DNA of 64,000 nt from Psychrobacter pacificensis (lineage in GTDB: Bacteria > Pseudomonadota > Gammaproteobacteria > Pseudomonadales > Moraxellaceae). Of the stretch, positions 38,316 through 48,278 are shown piece after piece. The translations under genes were made by a program, and so were the position numbers. The first letter of the stretch is position 1, and each line of letters opens with the position of its first letter. The DNA is taken from positions 1-64,000 of the forward strand of contig NZ_FNAL01000009.1 of NCBI RefSeq assembly GCF_900101915.1, read 5' to 3'. The notes under the pieces are model-generated. The model searched no databases, was not told where the DNA came from, and saw nothing but the letters and a program-made list of their open reading frames with translations.

Positions 38316-38699
38316 GACTCCTTAATCATTTAGTTGTTCAATTATTTTGCTTATTGATAGGTAGCACCCTATGATTATTGATTTTTGAGCGCGTAAAGTC
38401 TGTAATAGAAAAGATATAAGCAATGTAGATGTGTAAAAATAAAAAGTTGTTAGGTAAATGTCATCATTGAGGGTATAGATCCAATTCTTTATTCTAAATG
38501 GAGAGTCTAACCAAGCGCCAATAACACATTTAAACCTGAGTATATCGGTTGGTGTGCTAACATGCTTTTCTGGTCATTATGATAAATAGATATCCTGTAT
38601 GGCTGTGCACCTCCTTCATAGTTTCACATTATATTCTTTCATTATCCAAGCCAATGACGCCTCCTTGTCATAGCATAATCAATTATAGTAAGCGCCCTT
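38316..38699. other. Divergent intergenic region before the MFS gene; no gene seen
   Basis: This AT-rich 384-bp region separates the paralogue pair from the plus-strand MFS transporter. It must hold both promoters. No clear operator, repeat or hairpin stood out. Confidence 0.4.
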
Positions 38700-39929
38700 G
38701 TGAATAATTCTAAAGATAAAAATCAAAATTTTGCACCAAAGACAGTAGCCTCATCCAGTCACTCTACGTCGTGGATATTAAAGCTCACGATTGGCCTGAT
38801 TGGTATGTTTGCTTTTTTACAGGTGTACTCTATCCAAGCCGTGCTGCCAGTCATGATGGTGGACTTTTCTGCGACGGAAGTGCAAGCGGGCATGATCGTT
38901 GGCGCTACTGTATTGGCCATTGCCATCATGTCACCATTTTTGGGTATGCTCTCAGATGCCGTCGGGCGCAAATCCTTTATCGTCGGTGCTTTGTTATTTT
39001 TGGCCATACCAACAGCGCTGATTGCCCAAAGCTCGAGTATTGAATGGGTCGGTATTTGGCGTTTTATGCAAGGACTGTCTGTACCCGGTATTACGGTGGT
39101 GACGATTGCTTATATCGGTGAGGAGTTTGAGGGCCGAGCAATGACTGATCTGATGTCCTTTTATGTGTCAGGGAGCGTGCTTGGCGGCTTTATGGGCCGG
39201 TTTTTGATGGGGCATTTGCATGAGCTGATTGGCTGGCGTGACGGTTACTATGTGATGACAGCGATGACTTTGTTGGGGGCGATATGGGTTGGCAAGATGC
39301 TACCATCGTCTCGTCACTTTGAGGCCAATCCTAATTTTCGCTCAGCGATACAGACGTTAGGTGAGCATGTCACCAATCGTTATGTGGTGACCGCTTGTCT
39401 GCTTGGCGCTTGTGTGCTGTTCTCCCTTGTAGGCTGCTTCACTTTTATCAACTTACATTTGGCGGATAAGCCTTATGAGCTTGGTACAGGTGCGCTCGCC
39501 AATATTTTTGCCGTGTATTTGCTTGGTGTGATTATTACGCCACTATCAACGACCTTGCTGCGCCGGTTTGGCTCAGCACGTACGGTTCGGGTAGCCATCA
39601 TTATCTCCATGATTGGAGTTCTGTTGACCTTGGTGACCCCACTATGGGGGGTAATCATAGGACTTGCTGTTATGTCATCTGGTGTGTTTATTACGCAGTC
39701 AGCGACCATCAGCTATATTGCTGTTAATGTCAAAAAAGGTCGATCATTGGCATCAGGCTTATATTACATGGGCTATTACACAGGCGGTACGCTTGGCGCG
39801 TGGCTGGGTGGTATAGCCTATGCGCGAGGGCAGTGGTCTCTTACCGTATGGTTGTTATTGTTTGTTCAGGTATTGGCACTCTTGATAGCCAGTTTTGGGA
39901 TGATTAAAACGACAAGACGCGCCACTTAA
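38700..39929 (+). CDS. MFS transporter (YnfM-like, 12 TMS)
   Basis: This 409-residue major facilitator protein has about 12 hydrophobic helices. The family loop is present between helices 2 and 3 (GMLSDAVGRKSFIVGALL), and IWRFMQGLSVPGITVVTIAYIGEEF is the helix-4/5 region typical of YnfM-like exporters. A second half follows with FAVYLLGVIITPLSTTLLRRFG. The substrate is unknown; drug or sugar-type efflux is possible. The start is GTG at 38700 without a clear ribosome binding site, so the true N-terminus could lie elsewhere, but no better start is visible. Confidence 0.85.
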   Translation: MNNSKDKNQNFAPKTVASSSHSTSWILKLTIGLIGMFAFLQVYSIQAVLPVMMVDFSATEVQAGMIVGATVLAIAIMSPFLGMLSDAVGRKSFIVGALLFLAIPTALIAQSSSIEWVGIWRFMQGLSVPGITVVTIAYIGEEFEGRAMTDLMSFYVSGSVLGGFMGRFLMGHLHELIGWRDGYYVMTAMTLLGAIWVGKMLPSSRHFEANPNFRSAIQTLGEHVTNRYVVTACLLGACVLFSLVGCFTFINLHLADKPYELGTGALANIFAVYLLGVIITPLSTTLLRRFGSARTVRVAIIISMIGVLLTLVTPLWGVIIGLAVMSSGVFITQSATISYIAVNVKKGRSLASGLYYMGYYTGGTLGAWLGGIAYARGQWSLTVWLLLFVQVLALLIASFGMIKTTRRAT

Positions 39930-40236
39930 CGGTATATCAGGTATTATCTATGTTTGGTTACCCGTCTTATGATACGTAATGTAAGGTCGCTTTACATGGT
40001 GATGGTTTTTTCTTACTATCAAAGAGGTATTCAATCTTATTGCGGTCAGTGAAGCTTGTTGCTTTTACTGCGCCAAAACCGATTGGTATTCAGCAGGACG
40101 CTATCAACAGTAATAATGACTCTATATTATAAAAATAGTGTGGTTATAGCGGTTCATTCTGTATTAGTATGTCTTATTGCTACTTATTTATTACTATCTA
40201 TAACTTATAAGCGCGACAAACAAGGAAATTAGGTCT
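39930..40236. other. Intergenic region between the MFS and acyl-CoA ligase genes
   Basis: No gene is seen. It contains a small hairpin ATGTAA-ggtcgc-TTTACAT (about 39979-39997) with no T tract. The rest is AT-rich and probably holds the ligase promoter. Confidence 0.4.
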
Positions 40237-41907
40237 ATGTCAAATATGTACCATGGTGCCCCCTCTGCCTATGATTATCCATTACTGGTCAAGCAGCTCT
40301 TAAACCGTGCAAAAACAGTGTCACAAGACCAAGAGATTGTCTATGCGGACAAAAAGCGACTCACTTACAAGGACTTGTTTGAGCGTATCAATCGCTTGGC
40401 AAACGTACTTGCTGACCTGAACCTTGATGCAGGCGACATCGTTGCCGTTATGGACTGGGACAGCAATCGCTATCTTGAGTCTTATTTTGCGGTACCGATG
40501 TCAGAGTACATTCTACAAACTGTCAATATCCGTCTATCACCAGAAAAAGTCCTCTACACCATCAACCATGCCAAGCCTAAAGTGCTGATGCTAAACTCTG
40601 AGTTTGCGCCATTGGTCAAAGACTATCAATTTGAAAATTCTAGTATCGAGCACATTATTTGGCTAGACGACAATGGTTTGACCGCTGAAGGGGTTTTTGG
40701 CAGTAATCAAAGCCGCGTGACAGGCGAGTATGAAGCATTGCTAGAAGCTGCTGATAGTCATTTTGACTTTCCAGACTTTGATGAAAATACCATCGCGACG
40801 ACCTTTTATACCTCAGGTACGACAGGGAATCCCAAAGGCGTTTTCTTTAGTCACCGTCAGTTGGTACTGCACAGTCTAGCGGAAGCGGCAACATTGGGTA
40901 TGCTACCAAATAAGCAAGGTGTTAGCTACGGTGATGTCTATATGCCGATGACGCCGATGTTCCACGTACACGCATGGGGTTTCCCATTTACAGCAACGAT
41001 GGTGGGTCTAAAGCAAGTCTATCCAGGACGTTATGCGCCTGATAGCTTGCTGGATTTGATCCTCAATGAAAAGGTGAGTATCACACATTGTGTGCCAACG
41101 ATTTTGCAGATGGTGCTCAAAGAGGCGCAAGATCGCGATGCCAGCTTTAATGGGCTAAAAATGATCATTGGTGGTTCAAGATTGACCGAAGGGCTAGCAA
41201 AAACAGCAATGTCTCAAGGCATCGAAGTTTACACCGGCTACGGTATGTCAGAGACGGCACCGCTTATCAGTCTGACTGAATTTAGTCTCAATGAGCCTGA
41301 AATGACGGAAGATGAAGACATCGCCCGTCGCTGTATGACAGGTAAGCCGGTGCTTATGGTCGATGCACAAGTATGGGGTGAGGGCAACAAACCAGTAGGT
41401 AAGGGTCAAGAGAATACGGGTGAGCTGGTGCTACGGGCACCTTGGTTGACCCAAAGCTATTTCAAAAATGACGACGCTGGTAAGGAGCTGTGGGAGAGTG
41501 GCTATATGCACACTCAAGACATCGCTTACATACGTCCTGATGGTTATATTAAAATCACTGATCGCCTAAAAGATGTGATCAAATCAGGGGGCGAGTGGAT
41601 CTCATCGCTTGAGATTGAGACGATTTTATCACTGCATCCATCCGTAGCGGATGTCTCAGTGATTGGCGTTCGGGATAAGCAATGGGGCGAGCGTCCGTTG
41701 GCTTTGGTGGTACTAAAACCAAATGCTCAAGAAACCAGTGCTGACGATATTAAAGCCATTGCAGAAAAAGCGGTAGAGCGCGGTATCATTCCTAAATATG
41801 GCGTGCCAAGTCAATTTAAATTCGTTGATGAACTGCCAAAAACCTCTGTTGGCAAGCATGACAAAAAAGTCATGCGTGAGATGTATGCCAATCAAACTCA
41901 AGTATAA
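40237..41907 (+). CDS. Medium/long-chain fatty acid-CoA ligase (AMP-binding family)
   Basis: This 556-residue acyl-CoA synthetase activates a fatty acid to its CoA ester via an acyl-adenylate. The AMP-binding motif is TTFYTSGTTGNPKGVFFSHRQ (about 188-208), followed by MPMTPMFHVHAWGFPF, the adenylate-binding GYGMSETAPL, and the hinge region TQDIAYIRPDGYIKITDRLKDVIKSGGEWISSLEIE. The C-terminal catalytic lysine lies in ELPKTSVGKHDKK. It resembles AlkK-type medium-chain ligases. It precedes prpE and the valine cluster but has its own terminator. Confidence 0.92.
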   Translation: MSNMYHGAPSAYDYPLLVKQLLNRAKTVSQDQEIVYADKKRLTYKDLFERINRLANVLADLNLDAGDIVAVMDWDSNRYLESYFAVPMSEYILQTVNIRLSPEKVLYTINHAKPKVLMLNSEFAPLVKDYQFENSSIEHIIWLDDNGLTAEGVFGSNQSRVTGEYEALLEAADSHFDFPDFDENTIATTFYTSGTTGNPKGVFFSHRQLVLHSLAEAATLGMLPNKQGVSYGDVYMPMTPMFHVHAWGFPFTATMVGLKQVYPGRYAPDSLLDLILNEKVSITHCVPTILQMVLKEAQDRDASFNGLKMIIGGSRLTEGLAKTAMSQGIEVYTGYGMSETAPLISLTEFSLNEPEMTEDEDIARRCMTGKPVLMVDAQVWGEGNKPVGKGQENTGELVLRAPWLTQSYFKNDDAGKELWESGYMHTQDIAYIRPDGYIKITDRLKDVIKSGGEWISSLEIETILSLHPSVADVSVIGVRDKQWGERPLALVVLKPNAQETSADDIKAIAEKAVERGIIPKYGVPSQFKFVDELPKTSVGKHDKKVMREMYANQTQV

Positions 41908-42221
41908 TATTATCTATCGATTGAATGTCAAAACGCTTGTGCTCATCAAAATGTAATGCGTGTTGCACGCTTAACAGTTGACCTTTGTGATGGGCTCTGC
42001 TACATTTTAAACCGATACATAACGTATCGGTTTTTTAATTCTGGCAAGGATGACCAGTATTTATCAGGACATTTTTTACCGCAGTCACAACAGTGTAGCG
42101 TTGATAAAGCCAATCGCGTACAAAGATCATATCACGCGATACAAGTGCAATAACAACTTACCAATGCGCCGATTATAAAAAATTCTTATCCCATTTCTCG
42201 TTTATGCTAAGGACAGCTACT
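41908..42221. other. Intergenic region before prpE
   Basis: No gene is seen. It carries the ligase terminator (42009-42037) and then the presumed prpE promoter. Confidence 0.4.
42009..42037 (+). terminator. Terminator of the acyl-CoA ligase gene
   Basis: AACCGATAC pairs perfectly with GTATCGGTT around a 5-nt loop and runs into T6. It lies about 100 bases past the ligase stop. Confidence 0.9.
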
Positions 42222-44243
42222 ATGAGCGACCACGCCCAACACCCAGTCTCTACTCTAGCGGCAGACGTGCCCACGTTCGCGGATATTTATCATGATTCCA
42301 TTATGGCTCGAGAGAATTTTTGGGCTGAGCAAGCAAAGCGCATCTACTGGCATAAAGAGCCTGAGCAGATTCTCGATGACAGCAATCTGCCTTTTGCGAA
42401 ATGGTTTGTTGGCGGTGAAACCAATCTTTGCTATAACTGTGTCGATCGTCATCTGCCAGACCGTGCAGAGCAAGATGCCTTTGTGTGGGTGTCATCAGAG
42501 ATCAATCAAGAGTTAATAGAAACCTTTCCAGCGGTCGTTGATTCGTTTAAAGATCTGGGCAATAACGTTGAGTTTTATACAGATTATGCCAAGCGCCGCC
42601 TGACTTATAATGATTTATACAAAGAAGTGAATTACTTCGCAGACGTGCTACAGCGTCATGGTATTGGCAAAGGCGACCGTGTCATTATCTATATGCCAAT
42701 GATTCTAGAAGCAGCATATGCCATGCTGGCTTGTGCTCGCATTGGTGCTATACACTCAGTCGTATTTGGCGGATTTGCCGCGCATAACTTGGCGATCCGC
42801 ATGGATGATGCTGAGGCAAAAATGGTCATTACAGTGGATGCAAGTCTGCGTGATGGTAAGGTTATTAACTATAAAAATCTCGTCAATCAAGGCGTTGAAC
42901 AAGCAACAACCAAGCCTGAGCATGTATTAGTTGTCAATCGTGGTATTTTACCGTTTGAGCCGAGAGGTGTCGACGTCGATTATGCGACTGAACGACGTCA
43001 CAGCTGCGAGGCCCATGCAGTTGTGGCACCAGTTTGGCTTGAATCCAACACACCGTCCTATCTGCTTTATACCTCTGGTACGACTGGCACACCAAAAGGG
43101 GTGCAACGTGATACTGGTGGTTATGCAGTCGCGCTGACAACATCGATGGATTATGTCTATGATGGTAAGGCAGGCGAGACATTCTGGGCGATATCAGATA
43201 TTGGCTGGGCGGTTGGGCATTCGTATACGATTTATGCGCCACTGCTAGCGGGTATGACCAGTGTTATGTACGAAGGCTTACCACACTTACCGAACCCAGG
43301 TATCTGGTGGCGTATCGTTGAAGCTAATAAAGTTAATATTCTATTTACGGCGCCTACAGGCGTACGTATGCTCAAAAAGCAAGATGAAAGCTGGATGACG
43401 CGCTACGATGTGTCTAGTGTCAAGTCGTTCTTTTTGGCAGGTGAGCCGCTTGATGAGTCAACGGCTAATTGGTTATCTCAGCATTTAGGCGTACCGATTC
43501 TAGATCACTATTGGCAGACAGAGTCTGGCTGGCCGATCTTGAGCCATACACCAAAATTCAATCATAAACCGCACAAGCAGGGCTCGCCCGGCTATCCTAT
43601 GTATGGCTATGAAGCGAAAGTCCTCAATGAGGAAACAGGTGAACCTTGCAGGGCGGGTGAAAAAGGGTTGCTTGCGATTAAAGCGCCACTACCACCTGGC
43701 TGTCTCACCACGGTATGGCGTAACGATGAGCGCTTTGTCAGCAGCTACTTTGGTCTGTTTGATGGCCAGCAGTATTCTACCTCAGACTATGCAGTGACAG
43801 ATGAAGACGGTTACTTTTACATCTTGGGGCGTACCGATGACGTGATAAACGTCGCAGGCCATCGAATAGGTACGCAAGAGATAGAAGAAGCAATTAGTAC
43901 TCATCCAGAGATGGCAGAATGCGCTGTGGTAGGCATCCAAGATGAGCTAAAAGGCGAGCTACCAATTGCGTTCTGCGTCCTAAAAGATCAATCGCAAGTC
44001 GAAACCACCGAAAACCGCTTCCGCATTGAGCAGCAAGTCATAGGCGCTGTGGTCAAATCCTTAGGCGGTATTGCAAGGCCGGCGGCCATTTATTTCCCGC
44101 AGGCATTGCCAAAGACGCGCTCTGGCAAAATCCTACGCCGATCTATTCGGGCGTTAGCAGAGGACAGGCCTACCGGCGACATGTCGACGCTTGATAATCC
44201 AGCCGCTATTGATGCGATTAAGCAATCAATGAAGGATTATTAG
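42222..44243 (+). CDS. prpE: Propionyl-CoA synthetase
   Basis: PrpE activates propionate to propionyl-CoA with ATP. The protein (about 673 residues) follows E. coli PrpE closely along its length. ARENFWAEQAKRIYW and SNLPFAKWFVGGETNLCYNCVDRHL open it. The AMP-binding block is LLYTSGTTGTPKGVQRDTGGYAVAL, then ASDIGWAVGHSY-like ISDIGWAVGHSYTIYAPLLAGM, YWQTESGWPI, ILGRTDDVINVAGHRIGTQEIEE and the acetylatable lysine in PKTRSGKILRR. The PrpE-type QRDxGGYAVAL separates it from Acs. I chose the ATG at 42222 because TAAGGA lies 8 bp upstream. Other prp genes are not adjacent. Confidence 0.93.
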   Translation: MSDHAQHPVSTLAADVPTFADIYHDSIMARENFWAEQAKRIYWHKEPEQILDDSNLPFAKWFVGGETNLCYNCVDRHLPDRAEQDAFVWVSSEINQELIETFPAVVDSFKDLGNNVEFYTDYAKRRLTYNDLYKEVNYFADVLQRHGIGKGDRVIIYMPMILEAAYAMLACARIGAIHSVVFGGFAAHNLAIRMDDAEAKMVITVDASLRDGKVINYKNLVNQGVEQATTKPEHVLVVNRGILPFEPRGVDVDYATERRHSCEAHAVVAPVWLESNTPSYLLYTSGTTGTPKGVQRDTGGYAVALTTSMDYVYDGKAGETFWAISDIGWAVGHSYTIYAPLLAGMTSVMYEGLPHLPNPGIWWRIVEANKVNILFTAPTGVRMLKKQDESWMTRYDVSSVKSFFLAGEPLDESTANWLSQHLGVPILDHYWQTESGWPILSHTPKFNHKPHKQGSPGYPMYGYEAKVLNEETGEPCRAGEKGLLAIKAPLPPGCLTTVWRNDERFVSSYFGLFDGQQYSTSDYAVTDEDGYFYILGRTDDVINVAGHRIGTQEIEEAISTHPEMAECAVVGIQDELKGELPIAFCVLKDQSQVETTENRFRIEQQVIGAVVKSLGGIARPAAIYFPQALPKTRSGKILRRSIRALAEDRPTGDMSTLDNPAAIDAIKQSMKDY

Positions 44244-44301
44244 TTGGTATAGGCTAGCAACTATGTTGGTTCCGCCTAAAAACTAGGTTGATCTTATTAG
44301 A

Positions 44302-44328
44302 AGCTCATGAGCAATCATGGGCTTTTTG
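44302..44328 (+). terminator. Probable terminator of prpE
   Basis: AGCTCATGA pairs with TCATGGGCT (one wobble) around a 4-nt loop, followed by T5. It lies about 60 bases past the prpE stop. Confidence 0.7.
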
Positions 44329-44391
44329 TTTCTACTATTTGGATAAATCCCCTTTAACAAAACAAACTTAGCGAAAATTTTGATAAAGCGC

Positions 44392-44421
44392 TTGACCGTA
44401 AAATTGATTTATTGTTATAGT
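44392..44421 (+). promoter_or_regulatory. Candidate sigma-70 promoter of the mmsA cluster
   Basis: TTGACC (44392-44397) and TATAGT (44416-44421) are separated by 18 bp. They lie about 140 bp upstream of mmsA, after the prpE terminator. Confidence 0.5.
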
Positions 44422-44518
44422 CAATAACGATACAAAATAAATCATTTTAAAATTTGGTTTTCTATAAATATTTTGCAAATAACTATTTATAGCGCTTAAC
44501 TTTTAATGAATACTCAGA

Positions 44519-44533
44519 TACCGTCACACGGTA
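44519..44533. promoter_or_regulatory. Candidate operator of the valine cluster
   Basis: TACCGTCACACGGTA is a perfect 6-bp inverted repeat with a 3-nt centre, 27 bp before the mmsA start codon and about 98 bp downstream of the candidate -10. IclR proteins bind short palindromes of this size. Binding by the IclR regulator at 50938-51696 is a guess. No second copy was seen. Confidence 0.4.
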
Positions 44534-44560
44534 GTCTCGCAAAAAAGATAAGGATATCTT

Positions 44561-46045
44561 ATGCACCACGTTCAGCAGCTCATCAATGGTCAGTTCGTAC
44601 AATCAAATACCGACGAATGGATTGATATCACCGATCCAGCAACTCAAGAAGTCATCGCAAAAGTCCCTCAAACCACCAATGATGAGATTAATCAAGCGGT
44701 TGCCGCCGCACAGACAGCGTTTGAAACCTGGCGCAAAACGCCAATCACCACACGTGCGCGTATTTTTTTGACCTATCAAACACTTATTCGCGAGCATATG
44801 GATGAGTTGGCAGAAATCTTGACCGCAGAGCAAGGCAAAACGATTGCTGATGCGCGCGGTGATGTGTTCCGCGGTCTAGAAGTGGTAGAGCATGCCGCTG
44901 GTATCGCCAATTTGCAAATCGGCGACTTTGTAGAAAACGTCGCATCAGGCGTTGATACTTATAGTATTTGGCAACCACTCGGTGTTTGTGCTGGTATTAC
45001 GCCGTTTAACTTCCCCGCGATGATTCCGCTATGGATGTTCCCAATGGCGATTGCTACGGGTAATACATTCATCCTAAAACCGTCTGAACAAGATCCGATG
45101 GTGACTATGCGCTTAGTTGAGCTAGCGATTGAAGCGGGAGTACCAGAAGGCGTGCTGAACGTAGTGCACGGTGGCAAGGCTACCGTTGATGCTATCTGTG
45201 ATCATCCAGATATCAAAGCGGTTTCTTTTGTGGGTTCTACCAACGTTGGTAAACATGTCTATGAGCGTGCCAGCCAATCAGGTAAGCGCGCCCAATGCAT
45301 GATGGGTGCAAAAAACCACGGTGTTATCTTACCTGATGCCAATAAAGAGCAAACGCTCAATCAGCTAGCGGGCGCGGCGTTCGGTGCCGCTGGTCAACGC
45401 TGTATGGCATTGTCAGTGGTCGTGCTAGTGGGCGCAGCTGGTGAATGGATTGACGAGATTAAAGCCAAAGCAGAAAGTTTAGTTGTCTCAGCAGGTAAAA
45501 ATGACAAAGATTTAGGACCATTGATTTCTCCTGCTGCAAAAGCCCGTGTCGAGCATTTGATTGGAACTGGGGTAGAAGAGGGCGCAAGTTTACTACTTGA
45601 CGGTCGCGGAATTACTGTTGAAGGGTTTGAGAACGGTAACTTTGTTGGGCCGACTATCTTTGATAATGTCACAAGCGACATGCAAATCTATAAAGAAGAA
45701 ATATTCGGTCCCGTACTATGTATTATGCGCGCTGATAGCTTGGACGAAGCAATTGCACTGCTTAATGCCAATCCACATGGCAATGGTACCGCGATATTTA
45801 CCCAGTCAGGAGCGGCAGCCCACAAATTCCAACAAGATATCCAAGTCGGTCAAATCGGTATTAATTTGCCGATTCCTGTGCCACTTCCAATGTTCTCATT
45901 CTCAGGTTCACGTGGCAGTAAACTTGGCGACCTAGGTCCTTATGGCAAGCAAGCCGTACAGTTCTATACTCAGACGAAGACAGTGACGGCACGTTGGTTC
46001 GATGATGAAGCGAGCCGCGGTGTTAACACGACGATTTCGATTTAA
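44561..46045 (+). CDS. mmsA: Methylmalonate-semialdehyde dehydrogenase (CoA-acylating)
   Basis: MmsA converts methylmalonate semialdehyde with CoA and NAD+ to propionyl-CoA and CO2, the last step of valine breakdown. The 494-residue protein has [45 protein letters not shown] and the catalytic Cys in [16 protein letters not shown]. In place of the usual ALDH Glu it has [16 protein letters not shown], which is characteristic of the CoA-acylating MmsA class. [35 protein letters not shown] ends it. It heads the plus-strand valine cluster, behind a candidate promoter. Confidence 0.97.
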   Translation: MHHVQQLINGQFVQSNTDEWIDITDPATQEVIAKVPQTTNDEINQAVAAAQTAFETWRKTPITTRARIFLTYQTLIREHMDELAEILTAEQGKTIADARGDVFRGLEVVEHAAGIANLQIGDFVENVASGVDTYSIWQPLGVCAGITPFNFPAMIPLWMFPMAIATGNTFILKPSEQDPMVTMRLVELAIEAGVPEGVLNVVHGGKATVDAICDHPDIKAVSFVGSTNVGKHVYERASQSGKRAQCMMGAKNHGVILPDANKEQTLNQLAGAAFGAAGQRCMALSVVVLVGAAGEWIDEIKAKAESLVVSAGKNDKDLGPLISPAAKARVEHLIGTGVEEGASLLLDGRGITVEGFENGNFVGPTIFDNVTSDMQIYKEEIFGPVLCIMRADSLDEAIALLNANPHGNGTAIFTQSGAAAHKFQQDIQVGQIGINLPIPVPLPMFSFSGSRGSKLGDLGPYGKQAVQFYTQTKTVTARWFDDEASRGVNTTISI

Positions 46046-46231
46046 TCGTCGGATTACTGTATTTTCGGTATAACGTTAATACGACTTGCGGTACTATTGA
46101 ACGCAATTTTATTATCGTTATGCCGTTATCATATAGCGCTAATGTCCTATAAAATCTCTGACCAGCGTTTTTATTGACGTTTATCTGAGATTTAAGCCCT
46201 CTATTTGATCTATAAGAACAAGGATGACCCT

Positions 46232-47392
46232 ATGGATTTTTCATTGACCGATGACCAAGTTGCTTTTCGTCAAACAGCCCGTCAGTTTGCGCAAAAAGAG
46301 CTTAAACCGAACGCTGCTGAATGGGATCGCACCTCGCATTTCCCAGTGGACATCATCAAAAAAACGGGTGAGCTTGGTTTTTTGGGACTATACACCAATC
46401 CAGAATATGATGGCTTGGGCCTGCCAAGACTCGACTCAGCAATGGTATTCGAAGAGCTGGCATGGGGTGATACGTCCGTGGCGGCTTATATGAGCATTCA
46501 TAATATGGCCGCCTGGATGATCGGTGAGTATGGTAGCGAACCCTTATGCAAAAAATACTTGCCCAATATGGTCAGCGGTGAGTGGCTTGGCAGCTATTGC
46601 TTAACAGAGCCAAATGCAGGCTCTGATGCGGCCTCACTCCGTACCAAAGCGGAGAAGCAAGGCGATTACTACGTATTAAACGGTGAAAAAACCTTTATCT
46701 CTGGCGCAGGCTCGACCGATGTATTGGTGGTGATGGCGCGTACTGGTGGTGCTGGGCCAAAAGGTGTATCAGCGTTTGTTGTAGATGCCAATAGTGCTGG
46801 TATCGAATACGGCAAAAATGAGCATAAGATGGGCTGGAAAGCACAGCCGACACGAACGATTAGCTTTAAAGATGTCAAAGTCCCAGCAGAAAACCTGATA
46901 GGCGAAGAAGGTCAAGGTTTTCGTATCGCGATGAAAGGTCTAGACGGTGGTCGTATCAATATCGGTATTTGCGCGGTAGGAACGGCGCAGGCTGCATTAG
47001 AGACGGCAACCAGTTACGTACAAGAGCGCAGTCAATTTGGCAGTCCAATTGCTAGCTTACAGTCGGTACAGTTTAAACTTGCTGATATGTTGACTCAGAC
47101 CATCGCTGCACGGCAAATGCTGTATCTTGCAGCGAGTAAAGTCGATAACAATGATGGGCAAGCGTCTACCTACTGCGCAATGGCCAAGCGTCTCTCCACC
47201 GACCTTTGTTTCGATGTTGCCAATGAAGCTCTGCAATTGCACGGCGGCTATGGGTATTTAAACGAGTATCCGCTCGAGCGTCATGTACGAGACTTACGTG
47301 TGCACCAAATTTTAGAAGGCACCAATGAGATCATGCGCGTGATTATTTCACGTCAAGTCTTGCAAGATGAAGGGCTAAGCCAACTTCGCTAA
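46232..47392 (+). CDS. Acyl-CoA dehydrogenase (isobutyryl-CoA dehydrogenase-like)
   Basis: This FAD enzyme would oxidise isobutyryl-CoA to methacrylyl-CoA in valine catabolism. FAD/substrate signature blocks are CLTEPNAGSDAASLRTKAE, ISGAGSTDVLVVMART, the MGWKAQPTRTISF region and RSQFGSPIASLQSVQFKLADM. The C-terminal QLHGGYGYLNEYPLERHVRDLRVHQILEGTNEIMR is present; the base Glu is probably in EGTNEIMR, as in short-chain enzymes. The substrate is inferred from the cluster. I chose the ATG at 46232 because AAGGATG precedes it. Confidence 0.93.
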   Translation: MDFSLTDDQVAFRQTARQFAQKELKPNAAEWDRTSHFPVDIIKKTGELGFLGLYTNPEYDGLGLPRLDSAMVFEELAWGDTSVAAYMSIHNMAAWMIGEYGSEPLCKKYLPNMVSGEWLGSYCLTEPNAGSDAASLRTKAEKQGDYYVLNGEKTFISGAGSTDVLVVMARTGGAGPKGVSAFVVDANSAGIEYGKNEHKMGWKAQPTRTISFKDVKVPAENLIGEEGQGFRIAMKGLDGGRINIGICAVGTAQAALETATSYVQERSQFGSPIASLQSVQFKLADMLTQTIAARQMLYLAASKVDNNDGQASTYCAMAKRLSTDLCFDVANEALQLHGGYGYLNEYPLERHVRDLRVHQILEGTNEIMRVIISRQVLQDEGLSQLR

Positions 47393-47424
47393 TTTATCTC
47401 GATCTACTGAAACAAGGATGTTTT

Positions 47425-48207
47425 ATGACAGATTATACCAATCTACAGCTATCGATCGATGGTCATACCGCAACATTGACGTTGAACAATCCACCTGCAC
47501 ATACGTGGACGATGGATAGTCTGCATGCGCTTAAGCAGCTCATCACAGATCTCAATGCCAATGACGATGTTTACGCATTAATCGTGCATGGAGATGGTGA
47601 AAAATTCTTCTCGGCTGGTGCAGATTTAAACAATTTTTCAGATGGTGATAAAGGCCGTGCGATAAGTATGGCGATTGCATTTGGTGAGGCGTTCGAAGCC
47701 CTGTCTGCCTATCGTGGTGTCAGTATCGCCGTCATCAACGGCTATGCGATGGGCGGTGGACTGGAGTGTGCGCTCGCGTGTGATATCCGTATCGCAGAAG
47801 CGCACGCCCAGATGGCACTGCCAGAGACAGGTGTGGGATTACTGCCCTGTGCAGGCGGTACGCAAAACCTACCTTGGCTAGTGGGTGAAGGTTGGGCCAA
47901 GCGCATGATACTGTGCGGTGAGCGCGTTGATGCAGAGACCGCATTGCGTATCGGTCTGGTTGAAGAGGTCACGGCAAAAGGTGAAGGTTTGCAAGCCGCT
48001 CAAGATTTGGCAAAAAAAGTCGCTAAGCAATCACCCGTCGCCGTCAGTTATTCTAAAGCGCTGATTCAAGCGGCTAGAGACACGCCACCTGCACAAAATC
48101 TTATTCATGAGCGTGAAGCTTTCGTTAAGCTATTTGACACAATGGATCAGCGTGAAGGGGTGCAAGCCTTTTTAGAAAAGCGTCAACCCAATTGGCAAAA
48201 CAAATAA
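47425..48207 (+). CDS. Enoyl-CoA hydratase/isomerase (valine cluster)
   Basis: This 260-residue crotonase-family protein would hydrate methacrylyl-CoA to 3-hydroxyisobutyryl-CoA. The oxyanion-hole sequences are GEKFFSAGADLNNFSDGD and VINGYAMGGGLECALACDIRIAE. The latter supplies one catalytic Glu position, and ALPETGVGLLPCAGGTQNLPWLVGEGWAKRMILCGERV the other. AAGGATG precedes the ATG; it starts 33 bp after the acyl-CoA dehydrogenase, so the two are cotranscribed. Confidence 0.93.
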   Translation: MTDYTNLQLSIDGHTATLTLNNPPAHTWTMDSLHALKQLITDLNANDDVYALIVHGDGEKFFSAGADLNNFSDGDKGRAISMAIAFGEAFEALSAYRGVSIAVINGYAMGGGLECALACDIRIAEAHAQMALPETGVGLLPCAGGTQNLPWLVGEGWAKRMILCGERVDAETALRIGLVEEVTAKGEGLQAAQDLAKKVAKQSPVAVSYSKALIQAARDTPPAQNLIHEREAFVKLFDTMDQREGVQAFLEKRQPNWQNK

Positions 48208-48278
48208 GCATTGCTTAACATGCTTGGGTCATAACACTCATGACATTATTTAACTTTTTAACTTTGTAGGTCACTTTT

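Noticed and set aside
39979-39997. ATGTAA/TTTACAT hairpin after the MFS gene as a terminator
   Set aside because: The stem is AT-rich, only 6-7 bp, and no T tract follows.
41956-42153. Plus-strand ORF between the acyl-CoA ligase and prpE
   Set aside because: It spans the ligase terminator hairpin, has no ribosome binding site and no homology-like features.
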